Below the pieces are notes generated by a model. It saw only the letters and a list, made by a program, of their open reading frames with translations. It was not told the DNA's origin and ran no database searches. DNA of 46,199 nucleotides from CAZPAV01 sp964584755. Its GTDB lineage: Bacteria > Actinomycetota > Acidimicrobiia > Spongiisociales > UBA5794. The stretch lies in assembly GCA_964584755.1 (NCBI GenBank), contig CAZPAV010000021.1, positions 1-46,199 of the forward strand, written 5' to 3'. Below are positions 34,135 through 42,162 of the stretch, one piece after another; within the stretch, counting starts at the first letter, position 1; the number at the start of each line of letters is the position of its first letter. The position numbers and the translations under genes were made by a program.

Positions 34135-34838
34135 CAGCCGAGGTCCTCCGGGGCGGCCGGCGACGGGTTCTCCTCGTCGCGGACCACCGCCCCGTCGCGG
34201 AGCTCGATGATGCGGTCCGCCATGCGGGCGATGACGGTGTTGTGGGTGACGAGGACGACGCTCCGACCTCCGCCGTCCGTGCTCCCGCGCAGGAGCCGGA
34301 GGATCTGGGTCCCGGTTCGCTGGTCGAGCGCCCCCGTCGGCTCGTCGCAGAGGAGCAGGGGCGGGTCCTTGACGAGCCCCCGGGCGATGGAGACCCGCTG
34401 CTGCTCACCGCCGGAGAGCTGGGCGGGGAAGTGGTCGAGCCGATCCCCGAGCCCGAGCTCCTCGAGCACCGCCGCGCTCCGGCGGTCCGCCTCGGGTCCG
34501 GTCAACTCGGCGATGAGCGCGACGTTCTCGCGCGCGGTGAGGGTGGGGACGAGGTTGTAGAACTGGAAGACGAAACCGACGGAGCGGAGCCGGTACTCGG
34601 TCCGCCCCGCCTCGTCGAGACCGTCGAGCTCGACCCCGGCGGCGGTGATGCTGCCGGCGGTGGGAGTCTCGAGGGCCCCGAGCTGGTTGAGGAGGGTCGT
34701 CTTCCCCGAGCCGGAGGGTCCCAACACGACGACGAACTCACCGGGCCGGATGGTGAACGAGACGTCGCGCAGCGCCGCCACCGCGGTGGCACCCACGCCG
34801 TACGTCTTCGACAACCCCTCGACCCGTACCGCTTCCAT
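34131..34838 (-). CDS. LolD/MacB-type ABC transporter ATP-binding protein
   Basis: A 235-residue ABC ATPase. Walker A is GPSGSGKTT, the Q-loop region FVFQFYNLVPTLTARENV is typical of LolD/MacB, the signature is LSGGEQQR, Walker B is LLLCDEPTGALD, and the switch His is in LVTHN. It drives the FtsX-like permease encoded immediately downstream (4-bp overlap). The start lies 22 bp from a palindromic element that probably binds the divergent TetR regulator. The C-terminal tail (RDEENPSPAAPEDLGW) is acidic and flexible. Confidence 0.94.
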   Translation of the reverse strand: MEAVRVEGLSKTYGVGATAVAALRDVSFTIRPGEFVVVLGPSGSGKTTLLNQLGALETPTAGSITAAGVELDGLDEAGRTEYRLRSVGFVFQFYNLVPTLTARENVALIAELTGPEADRRSAAVLEELGLGDRLDHFPAQLSGGEQQRVSIARGLVKDPPLLLCDEPTGALDQRTGTQILRLLRGSTDGGGRSVVLVTHNTVIARMADRIIELRDGAVVRDEENPSPAAPEDLGW

Positions 34839-34856
34839 GAGCGCGCCCTCCGGCTG

Positions 34857-34879
34857 ATAGTGACTTCCACACTATAGTG
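34857..34879. promoter_or_regulatory. Palindromic operator and bidirectional promoter for tetR / ABC exporter
   Basis: ATAGTG (34857-34862) and CACTAT (34870-34875) form an inverted repeat with a 7-bp spacer, and a perfect 10-bp palindrome CACTATAGTG covers 34870-34879. The palindrome contains TATAGT on both strands, a good -10 for each direction. A TetR bound here would repress itself and the exporter. Confidence 0.65.
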
Positions 34880-34912
34880 ACTCGCAGAAAACGTGCCGGG
34901 AGGGCGTGACGC

Positions 34913-35479
34913 GTGTCCCTGTGGGAGCGGAAGAAGTACCGGGCGATGCTCCGGATCCAGGACGAGGCGTACCGGCTCGTGCGAGAGCGGGGATTCGCCG
35001 CGACCACCGTGGACGAGATCGCGGCCGCCGCCGAGGTCTCTCCGGCGACGGTGTACCGGTACTTCGGGACCAAGGAGGGGATCCTCCTCTGGGACGAGTT
35101 GGAGCTTCCCGCCACCGAGCTCCTCGTGGCGGCGCTGGGGGAGGGTTCGGTGCTCGATGCGCTCGTCGCCTCCTTCCGAGGGGCGGCGGAGCGCGGCTTC
35201 CATCTCCCCGAGGAGGAGGTACGCGAGCGGGTGCGGTTCCTGCTGGAGCAACCGGCGCTGCGCTCGGCCGTGCGCGACGCGGCCGCACGCTACGAGACGG
35301 AGCTCGCCGGGCTCCTCGAACGGGAGGCGGGCACGGCGTCCTTCGACGCCAGGATCGTCGCCGCCGTCGCCACGGCGACAATGCTGGCGGCGATCGAGGC
35401 GTGGGCCGCGTCGGACCGGGGCATCGTCGCCGTCACCGAGGACGCCGTCACCGCGCTGCGTCGCGCGCTCGGCGGGTGA
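34913..35479 (+). CDS. TetR-family transcriptional regulator
   Basis: A 188-residue repressor. The N-terminal helix-turn-helix (residues about 12-58) has the family pattern GFAATTVDEIAAAAEVSPAT and VYRYFGTKEGIL. The C-terminal helical part forms the ligand and dimer domain; its ligand is unknown. It is divergent from the LolD/FtsX-type exporter with a palindromic promoter element between them, so it very likely controls that exporter. GTG 34913 follows GGGAGGG. An ATG further in would remove part of the first helix. Confidence 0.92.
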   Translation: MSLWERKKYRAMLRIQDEAYRLVRERGFAATTVDEIAAAAEVSPATVYRYFGTKEGILLWDELELPATELLVAALGEGSVLDALVASFRGAAERGFHLPEEEVRERVRFLLEQPALRSAVRDAAARYETELAGLLEREAGTASFDARIVAAVATATMLAAIEAWAASDRGIVAVTEDAVTALRRALGG

Positions 35480-35483
35480 GGAG

Positions 35484-35512
35484 CGTCGCCGGCGTTGCCG
35501 GCGGCGGCGACG
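35484..35512 (+). terminator. Hairpin after tetR
   Basis: CGTCGCC (35484-35490) pairs with GGCGACG (35506-35512), with extra pairing possible in the GC-rich middle. It lies a few bases after the tetR stop and before trpD. No T-tract. Confidence 0.5.
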
Positions 35513-35570
35513 GAGCGATACCATCGCCGTCCCGGCCGGCCGGTCCGGGTGTCGCGGAAGGAGGCGGACC

Positions 35571-36626
35571 ATCACCACATTCGACTGGCCTGCGTTGCTC
35601 GAGACCCTCATCGCGGGGACCGACCTGGGTCGGGTCCGGGCCCGAGCCGCGATGACCGAGATCATGGAGGGTCGGGCGAGCGAGCCGGAGACCGCGGCGT
35701 TCCTCATGGGGTTGCGCTGCAAGGGCGAGACGGCCGACGAGATGACGGGGTTCGTCGAGGCGATGATGGACGCCGCCGTCACGGTGGACGTGGGCGAGGA
35801 CGTCGTCGACAGCGTCGGGACCGGGGGCGACCGGTCGGGAACGTTCAACATCTCCACGACGGCGGCGTTCGTCGCCGCCGGGGCCGGGGCTCGCGTCGCG
35901 AAGCACGGCAACCGCGCCGCCTCCTCCCGCACCGGGTCGGCCGACCTCCTCGAGGCGCTGGGTTTCGACCTCGATCTCCCCCCCGAGGCGACCGTCCGGA
36001 TGATCCGGGAGACCGGCTTCGGCTTCTTCTTCGCTCCCCGGTACCACCCGGCGATGCGGCACGCCGCACCGGTGCGGCGCCACCTGGGCATTCGGACGGT
36101 GTTCAACTTCCTCGGCCCGCTGTGCAACCCGGCGCGGGCCCGGCGTCTGTCGGTGGGGACGGCGGACGGCGGGATGGCGCGTCTCATGGTCGAGGTGCTG
36201 CGCAACCGCGGGGCCCGGTACGCCTTCGTCTTCACCGGCGAGGACGGGCTCGACGAGATCACCACCACCGCCCCCACCTACATCTACCGGCTCCGTGACG
36301 GCGAGATCACCCATGCGGAGTTCACTCCCGAGGACTTCGGCGTCTCCCGGGCCCGCCGGGAGGATCTCCTCGGCGGAACCGCCGCGGAGAACGTCGCCAT
36401 CACCCGCGCCGTCCTCGCCGGCGAGCCGGGTCCGAGGCGGGACATCGTGATGGTGAACGCGGCCCCGGCGATCGTCGCCGCCGGGCTCGCCGACGGGTTC
36501 ACCGAGGCGATGGTGCTCGCCGCGCAGTCCATCGACTCGGGGGACGCCGCGTCGGTGCTCGAACGGGCCGTGGCCATGAGCCGTGCCCTGAGCGCCGCCG
36601 ACCGCGAGGAGCCGCCGGCCGGGTGA
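35571..36626 (+). CDS. trpD: Anthranilate phosphoribosyltransferase
   Basis: A 351-residue enzyme that joins anthranilate to PRPP in tryptophan synthesis. The PRPP loop is GTGGDRSGTFNIST (83-96), followed by KHGNRAASSRTGSADLLEALG and FNFLGPLCNPA, all characteristic of TrpD. The family N-terminus (about ALLETLIAGTDL) begins right after an ideal AAGGAGG (35558-35564), but the codon 6 bp later is ATC, not ATG. ATC-ACC-ACA would read MTTFDWP. No ATG, GTG or TTG fits; TTG 35595 has no ribosome binding site and cuts into the first helix. Non-canonical initiation or a base error is likely. No other trp gene is nearby. Confidence 0.9.
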   Translation: MTTFDWPALLETLIAGTDLGRVRARAAMTEIMEGRASEPETAAFLMGLRCKGETADEMTGFVEAMMDAAVTVDVGEDVVDSVGTGGDRSGTFNISTTAAFVAAGAGARVAKHGNRAASSRTGSADLLEALGFDLDLPPEATVRMIRETGFGFFFAPRYHPAMRHAAPVRRHLGIRTVFNFLGPLCNPARARRLSVGTADGGMARLMVEVLRNRGARYAFVFTGEDGLDEITTTAPTYIYRLRDGEITHAEFTPEDFGVSRARREDLLGGTAAENVAITRAVLAGEPGPRRDIVMVNAAPAIVAAGLADGFTEAMVLAAQSIDSGDAASVLERAVAMSRALSAADREEPPAG

Positions 36627-36686
36627 GCGGGCGGCGGCCGGTGCGCCGCTTCACTCTCCCTCCGGCACCGCTAACGTGCCGCGCCG

Positions 36687-37292
36687 ATGCGACGCGTCCT
36701 GCCTCTGCTCGCCCTCGCCCTCGCCCTCGTGGCGGCGGCCTGCGGCGGGACGGCCGTCGTCCCGGTTCCCTCGACGACGGTGGCGTCGGTTCCCGAGGGT
36801 GCCGGGTCGGTCGTCCCCACGTCGCCGGAGGTCACGGTGACTCCCACCGCGACCACGGCGCCCACGACCCGGTCGACCGTCGACGGTCCCCCGGCTCCCG
36901 ACTTCACGCTTCGTCTCGCCGACGGGACCGAGTTCGTCCTCTCCCGGGAGACGAGACCGGTCTACCTCGTGTTCTGGGCGGAGTGGTGAACGATCTGCCG
37001 GCGGGAGTTGCCCGTCATCGACCGAGTCGCCGCCGAGTACGCCCCCGCCGTGCGTTTCATCGCGGTCGCGGGACGCTCCGACCTGAGCCGGACCTCGGCC
37101 GCCGCGGCGGAGCTGTTCGACCATCTCGACTGGGGCCTCGACGACGCCATCTGGGACCTGTACGGCATCCCCGGGCAGCCGGCGTCCGTCCTCATCACCG
37201 GGGACGACGTGATCGTCGACGGGTGGTTCGGCGGTCGGGCCGAGGCGGAGCTGCGCGCGGCGCTCGACCGGCTCGTCGCGCTCGGGTCCTGA
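36687..37292 (+). CDS. TlpA-like thioredoxin-fold lipoprotein with in-frame TGA (candidate selenoprotein)
   Basis: Read through one TGA, this is a 201-residue exported thiol-disulfide protein. A lipoprotein signal ends in LVAAAC (Cys19); a Thr/Pro/Val-rich linker (25-65) leads to a TlpA/AhpC-type fold with APDFTLRLADGTEFVL. The active site would be FWAEW-U-TIC-RREL: residue 101 is the TGA at 36987-36989 and residue 104 is Cys, so the TGA replaces the first Cys of CXXC. The frame continues unbroken with normal family sequence (ELPVIDRV, GIPGQPASVLI, WFGG) to 37292. A hairpin with a 5-nt loop follows the TGA. The alternative is a TGC-to-TGA mutation or base error, giving a truncated protein. 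Confidence 0.75.
37000..37016 (+). promoter_or_regulatory. SECIS-like hairpin after the in-frame TGA
   Basis: GGCGGG (37000-37005) pairs with CCCGTC (37011-37016), with one G-U pair, around the loop AGUUG. The loop begins 16 nt after the TGA, inside the range of bacterial SECIS elements, and has G at its second position as SelB-binding loops usually do. The stem is short, and it could be chance in GC-rich DNA. Confidence 0.4.
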
Positions 37293-37314
37293 CGTCGAGC
37301 TCCCGTCGCCCGGA

Positions 37315-38019
37315 TCAGCCGTCGCCGGCGGGCGCGGGGCGCGCCCGCCGGGAGAAGACGAGGACTCCGAGGATTCCCAGGAGGACGCCGAGGGCGTAGA
37401 ACCACCACGGGCTTCCGCCCAGGGAGGGGCGCAGCGGCTCGGTGACGAGACGGATCCCTGCCGCGGCGAGCACCGCGACCGACGCGGGAAGCCCGGGTGC
37501 CGGTCGCCCCCGGGTCTTCCAGAGGGCGAGGGCGATGCCGGCCGCCACGAGGAGCAGGGCCGCGTACCACTCGACGGGGTGGCGTCCCACGGTGCTCCCG
37601 GGAGCGGTGAGGGCCCACGGGAGGTCGGTGGCGGTCCCGAGGCAGGCGCCACGGAACGTGCATCCCGCCTGCCATCCCGCCAGTCCGACGAGTCCCGCCG
37701 CGGCGACGCCGTCGGCGGCGGCGACCGGCTCGCGGCGCGAGAGCAGGAGGAACGCGACCACGGCGGTGAGGACGGCACCGACCGTGGAGACCCCGGAGCG
37801 GACGATGAGGATGTCGCCGGGGTGGGCGAGGGGATTGGTGCCGGCGAGGACCATGGCGAGGAGCCGGCCACCGAAGATCCCGGCGACGGCGGCGGTGAGC
37901 GCGTCACCCCAGAGATCTCCGGCGCAGCGGGCCGCGTTGCCGCGGGGTGCCTCCCACCGGAGCATCCCCCACATGGCGGCCACCCCCGTGGCCGCGGCGG
38001 CGAGCAGGGTGAACTCCAT
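37315..38019 (-). CDS. Lgt-like (prolipoprotein diacylglyceryl transferase family) membrane protein
   Basis: A 234-residue protein with about seven hydrophobic segments. FGGRLLAMVLAG and GRHPVEWYAALLLV resemble the conserved GGR and HPxxxY regions of Lgt, and GWQAGCTFRGACLGTATDLPW also fits the family layout. Catalytic residues are only partly conserved, so it may be a paralogue with another role instead of the housekeeping enzyme. ATG 38019 overlaps the stop of the TlpA-like gene by 1 bp (TGATG), so the two are co-translated; the pairing of a redox lipoprotein with an Lgt-like protein is notable. Confidence 0.7.
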   Translation of the reverse strand: MEFTLLAAAATGVAAMWGMLRWEAPRGNAARCAGDLWGDALTAAVAGIFGGRLLAMVLAGTNPLAHPGDILIVRSGVSTVGAVLTAVVAFLLLSRREPVAAADGVAAAGLVGLAGWQAGCTFRGACLGTATDLPWALTAPGSTVGRHPVEWYAALLLVAAGIALALWKTRGRPAPGLPASVAVLAAAGIRLVTEPLRPSLGGSPWWFYALGVLLGILGVLVFSRRARPAPAGDG

Positions 38020-38510
38020 CAGCGCCCCCCGGCGAGGAGCTCGTCGATCTGGAGGGCCAGCGTCCGCTCGTCGATGACCCCGTGGTGCAGGTGGGTGAGG
38101 TCGCCGCCCGGTCTGAAGAAGAAGGTGAGGGGAACGCCGGGCCCGCCGCCGAGGTCGGCGGGGATGGTGCCGTCCGGGTTCGCAAGGTGCTCGATGGGGA
38201 CGTCGCGGTAGAACTCGGCGATGAAGCGGCGAGCGTCGTCGGCGCCGTCGGCGACGTCGAGTCCGACGAAACGCACCCGGCCGTCGAACCGCCCCGCCGC
38301 GGTGGCGAGGAGCGGCGCCTCGGAACGGCAGGGGATGCACCAGGACGCCCAGACGTTGAGGACGACCGGGAGCTCCGAGTCGGCGAGGAGCCGGCGGACC
38401 TCGGCGGTGGTGACCACGGGCGGCGCCGGTACGCCGGTGGGATCCACCCGGGGCGTGCAGGCGGCGGCGGTGGCAGCGAGCACGGCGAGGGCGAGGAGGA
38501 GGCGACGCAT
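38019..38510 (-). CDS. TlpA-like thiol-disulfide oxidoreductase (lipoprotein)
   Basis: A 163-residue thioredoxin-fold protein. The signal peptide ends in a lipobox, TAAAC with Cys18. The active site WASWCIPCRSE has Cys58 and Cys61, the CXXC of the TlpA/ResA group, and GVPLTFFFRPGG carries the cis-Pro loop. It should act on the outer face of the membrane in cytochrome c maturation or disulfide reduction. It begins 27 bp after hisIE on the same strand and is coupled to the Lgt-like gene. It is not a duplicate of the TGA-containing gene nearby: only the fold is shared. Confidence 0.9.
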   Translation of the reverse strand: MRRLLLALAVLAATAAACTPRVDPTGVPAPPVVTTAEVRRLLADSELPVVLNVWASWCIPCRSEAPLLATAAGRFDGRVRFVGLDVADGADDARRFIAEFYRDVPIEHLANPDGTIPADLGGGPGVPLTFFFRPGGDLTHLHHGVIDERTLALQIDELLAGGR

Positions 38511-38537
38511 CGCCGGCAGGCTACCCCGAGCGGCGAT

Positions 38538-39151
38538 TCACCGGGCGCGGCGATCCAACTCGGCGGCCACCTCGGGGAAGGGGACGTCCCGCTCCGCGAG
38601 GAGGACGAGGAGGTGGTAGAGGAGGTCGGCGGCCTCCTCTACCACCCGGGTCGCGGGGCCACCGACGGCGTGGTCCTTGGCGGCGAGGACGACCTCGCCG
38701 GCCTCCTCGATCACCTTGCGGGCGCAGGCGTCGACACCCCCGTCGAGGAGCTCCACCGTGTAGGAGCCCTCGGGGCGGAGGGTGGCGCGGGCGACGATGG
38801 TCTCCCAGAGACGATCGAGGGTCGCGGCACCGCGTCCCGCCTCGGCGGCGAAGCAGCTCACCGCGCCGGTGTGGCACGTGGGACCCGCGGGGAGGACCTG
38901 GACGAGGAGGGCGTCGCCGTCGCAGTCCCGCCCGAGGGAGACGACCTCGAGGACGTTGCCGCTCGTCTCGCCCTTCTTCCACAGGCGGTTCCGGCTGCGG
39001 CTCCAGAAGTGGAGGAAACCCGTGCGTCGCGTCGCCTCGAGCGCCGTGGCGTTGACGTACCCGAGCATGAGGACGCGACCGGTGCGGGCGTCCTGCACGA
39101 TGGCGGGAGCGAGGCCGCGCTCGTCGTAGACGGGGTCCGTCGCGGAGAGGC

Positions 39152-39155
<4 letters not shown>
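38538..39155 (-). CDS. hisIE: Fused phosphoribosyl-AMP cyclohydrolase / phosphoribosyl-ATP pyrophosphatase
   Basis: A 205-residue bifunctional enzyme for the second and third steps of histidine synthesis. The HisI half (1-115) has FWSRSRNRLWKKGETSGN and the zinc-site segment RDCDGDALL then GPTCHTGAVSC. The HisE half (120-205) has KVIEEAGEVVLAAKD and EEAADLLYHLLVLL, the MazG-like pyrophosphatase motif. In many actinomycetes hisI and hisE are separate, so the fusion is informative. ATG 39155 overlaps hisF by 4 bp. It is the last histidine gene of the leftward operon. Confidence 0.95.
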
Positions 39156-39920
<765 letters not shown>

Positions 39921-39931
<11 letters not shown>

Positions 39932-40532
39932 GGTGCTCCTCCCGGGAGGCGTCGACGAAGTTCGCCAGGAGCCGCAGCCCGGCGGGGCCGCTGCGCTCCG
40001 GATGGAACTGGACCCCGACGAGGGGGCCGCGACGGACGGCCGCGGTGAAGGGGGCACCGTGGACCGCCGTCGCCACGACGAGGTCCGGGTCGGCGGGCAC
40101 GGGTGCGTAGCCATGGACGAAGTAGAACGTCGTTCCCTGGGGGATGCCCCGGAACAGGGGGTCCTCCCGGTAGGTGACGTCGTTCCAGCCCATGTGGGGG
40201 AGGGGGCGGCCGGTGAGAGGCTCCACCCGTCCGGGGAGGATGCCCAGGCAGGGTCCGTCGTCCTCGGCGGAGTCCGTGAAGAGGAGTTGGAGGCCCACGC
40301 AGATCCCCAGGAGCGGTCCCCGCCAGGAGCGCAGCGCCTCGGACATCCCGGTCGCCTCGAGGCGCCGCATGGCCGCGCCGGTGGCTCCGACGCCGGGCAG
40401 CACGATGCCGTCGACTCGCGACAGCTCGTCGGGCTCCGTGCAGATCACGGGCTCGGCGCCGACGGTGGCGAGGGCACGTCCGATGGAGACGAGGTTCCCG
40501 GCCCCGTGGTCGATCACCGCGAGCCGGATCAC
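39921..40532 (-). CDS. hisH: Imidazole glycerol phosphate synthase, glutamine amidotransferase subunit
   Basis: A 203-residue class I glutaminase that feeds ammonia through the HisF barrel. The nucleophile is C78 in GICVGLQLLF, and the His-Glu pair lies in GVQFHPERSG. The oxyanion segment LPGVGATGAAM is present. GTG 40532 gives IRLAVIDHGAGN, the standard start, and overlaps hisB by 4 bp. The 11-bp overlap with hisF is the largest in the operon. Confidence 0.97.
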
Positions 40533-41113
40533 AGGGTCCCCTTCGTGGAGGCGACCCCGGAGCGCCGGGGGTCGAGGAGGAGCGCGGCGCCCAGGGCTCG
40601 TGCCAGGCTCTTGAACGCGGCCTCCGCCACGTGGTGGTCGTTGCGGCCCCGCGCCTCGAGGTGGAGGGTGAGTCGGGCGGCCCGCGCCAGGGACTCGAGC
40701 GCATGGGGGATCATCTGGGTGGGGAGGGCGCCGATGGCGGGAGTGGCGAACCCGAGGTCGAGGACCGCGTAGGGACGCCCGCCGAGGTCGAGCGCGCAAC
40801 GGGCGAGGGCCTCGTCCATGGGGACCGCCGCGTCACCGAAGCGGACGATGCCGGCGCGGTCGCCGAGCGCCTCGTCGAACGCGGCGCCGATGGCGAGGGC
40901 GGTGTCCTCGACGGTGTGGTGGGGATCGACGTGGAGATCGCCCTCCGTGGTCACCTCGAGGTCGAAGAGTCCGTGGTGGGCCAGGGTGGCGAGGAGGTGG
41001 TCGTACATCCCGACCCCGGTGGCGATCTCGGCCTTCCCGGTTCCCTCGAGTAGGAGCGCGACCTGCACGTCGGTCTCCCGGGTGGTACGACGGATGGTGG
41101 CACGGCGGGTCAT
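40529..41113 (-). CDS. hisB: Imidazoleglycerol-phosphate dehydratase
   Basis: A 194-residue monofunctional dehydratase without the N-terminal phosphatase domain found in enteric bacteria. The manganese-site motifs are YDHLLATLAHHG, DPHHTVEDTALAIG and GRNDHHVAEAAFKSLA. ATG 41113 overlaps the hisC stop by 4 bp. A histidinol-phosphate phosphatase is therefore needed from elsewhere in the genome; none is in this window. Confidence 0.97.
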   Translation of the reverse strand: MTRRATIRRTTRETDVQVALLLEGTGKAEIATGVGMYDHLLATLAHHGLFDLEVTTEGDLHVDPHHTVEDTALAIGAAFDEALGDRAGIVRFGDAAVPMDEALARCALDLGGRPYAVLDLGFATPAIGALPTQMIPHALESLARAARLTLHLEARGRNDHHVAEAAFKSLARALGAALLLDPRRSGVASTKGTL

Positions 41114-42162
41114 GACAGGGCACGCTCCAGGGCATCGACGAGCCGATCGTCCTCCTCGGGCGATCGGACGGTGAATCGGAGATAACCGTCGAGGGGGCCG
41201 TCGGCGGGGAAGGTGCGGACGACCAGGCCCTCCGTGAGGAGCCGTTCGGCCACCTCCGGCGCGGCCGAGCCGACCTCGCAGAGGAGGAAGTTCGCCGCCG
41301 AGGGGAGGACACGAAACCCGAGTCCGGCGAGCAGCTCGGCCAGGCGGGAGCGCTCGCGGACGATGCGCGCCACCCGCCGGGTCATCCGGGCGGGATCGTC
41401 GAGGGCCCGCTCGGCGAGGAGTGCGGAGAGGCTCGAGATGCTTCCCGGGGGGCGGACCGCGTCGAGGGTCGCCACGAGCTCCGGGGTGGCGAGCGCGTAC
41501 CCGACGCGGATGCCGGCCAGGCCGAACCCCTTCGAGAGGGTGTGACAGACGACGAGGTTCGGATGGCGGGAGATCCAGGCTCCCCAGCGGTCGCCGGAGA
41601 TCTCCGCGTACGCCGCGTCGAGGACGACGATGCCGGGGGCGCCGGCGACGAGCTCGGCGAGGGTCGCGTCGTCGAGGCGGACCCCGGTCGGGTTGTTGGG
41701 AACGCACAGCCACAGGAGGTCGACCTCGCGGGCGAGCCGCTGCAGCGCCGCGACCGGGAAGCCGAAGTCGGATCCCTCCAGGGGCACCTCGCGGAGGCGG
41801 GCACGACGTTGGTGGGTGACCACCCGGTAGAGCGGGTAGGTGGGGGTGGGGGCGCCGGCGAGGCCTCCCGGCTCGAGGAACGCTCGCGCCACCATGGCGA
41901 TGATCTCGTCGACCCCGGCGCCCGGGACGACGTTCTCCGGCGCAACGCCGGCGTACCGGGCCGCCGCGGCCCGCAACGGCGCGTAGTCGGCCCCCGGGTA
42001 CTCGTTGAGCCGGCAGGCCGGCTCGGCGAGGAGTCCGGGTGCCCAGTCCGTCGGGTACGGCGAGGTGTTGTGATCGAACCGCACGACCTGCCGTTCGGGG
42101 ATGCCGAACCGGGCGGCGATCCGGGCCGTCGTCGGCTGCCAGCGGTAGCGGGGCGCGCTCAT
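41110..42162 (-). CDS. hisC: Histidinol-phosphate aminotransferase
   Basis: A 350-residue fold-type I PLP aminotransferase. The cofactor lysine is in HTLSKGFGLAGIRVGYA, and the PLP-contact Asn is in CVPNNPTG. The N-terminus HNTSPYPTDW and NEYPGADY match HisC rather than aromatic aminotransferases. ATG 42162 is chosen because the frame upstream is arginine-rich antisense-like sequence within hisD; it overlaps the hisD stop by 4 bp. Confidence 0.95.
   Translation of the reverse strand: MSAPRYRWQPTTARIAARFGIPERQVVRFDHNTSPYPTDWAPGLLAEPACRLNEYPGADYAPLRAAAARYAGVAPENVVPGAGVDEIIAMVARAFLEPGGLAGAPTPTYPLYRVVTHQRRARLREVPLEGSDFGFPVAALQRLAREVDLLWLCVPNNPTGVRLDDATLAELVAGAPGIVVLDAAYAEISGDRWGAWISRHPNLVVCHTLSKGFGLAGIRVGYALATPELVATLDAVRPPGSISSLSALLAERALDDPARMTRRVARIVRERSRLAELLAGLGFRVLPSAANFLLCEVGSAAPEVAERLLTEGLVVRTFPADGPLDGYLRFTVRSPEEDDRLVDALERALS

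Noticed and set aside
31412..34408. 998-codon open frame on the minus strand
   Set aside because: Arg/Pro/Gly/His-rich frame across whiB, the FtsX-like permease and the ATPase, in the wrong frame for all three.
36687..36989. Stand-alone 100-residue lipoprotein ending at the TGA
   Set aside because: It would stop in the middle of a thioredoxin active site, and the same frame continues with normal family sequence to 37292. Kept as one gene with a TGA, with truncation noted as the alternative.
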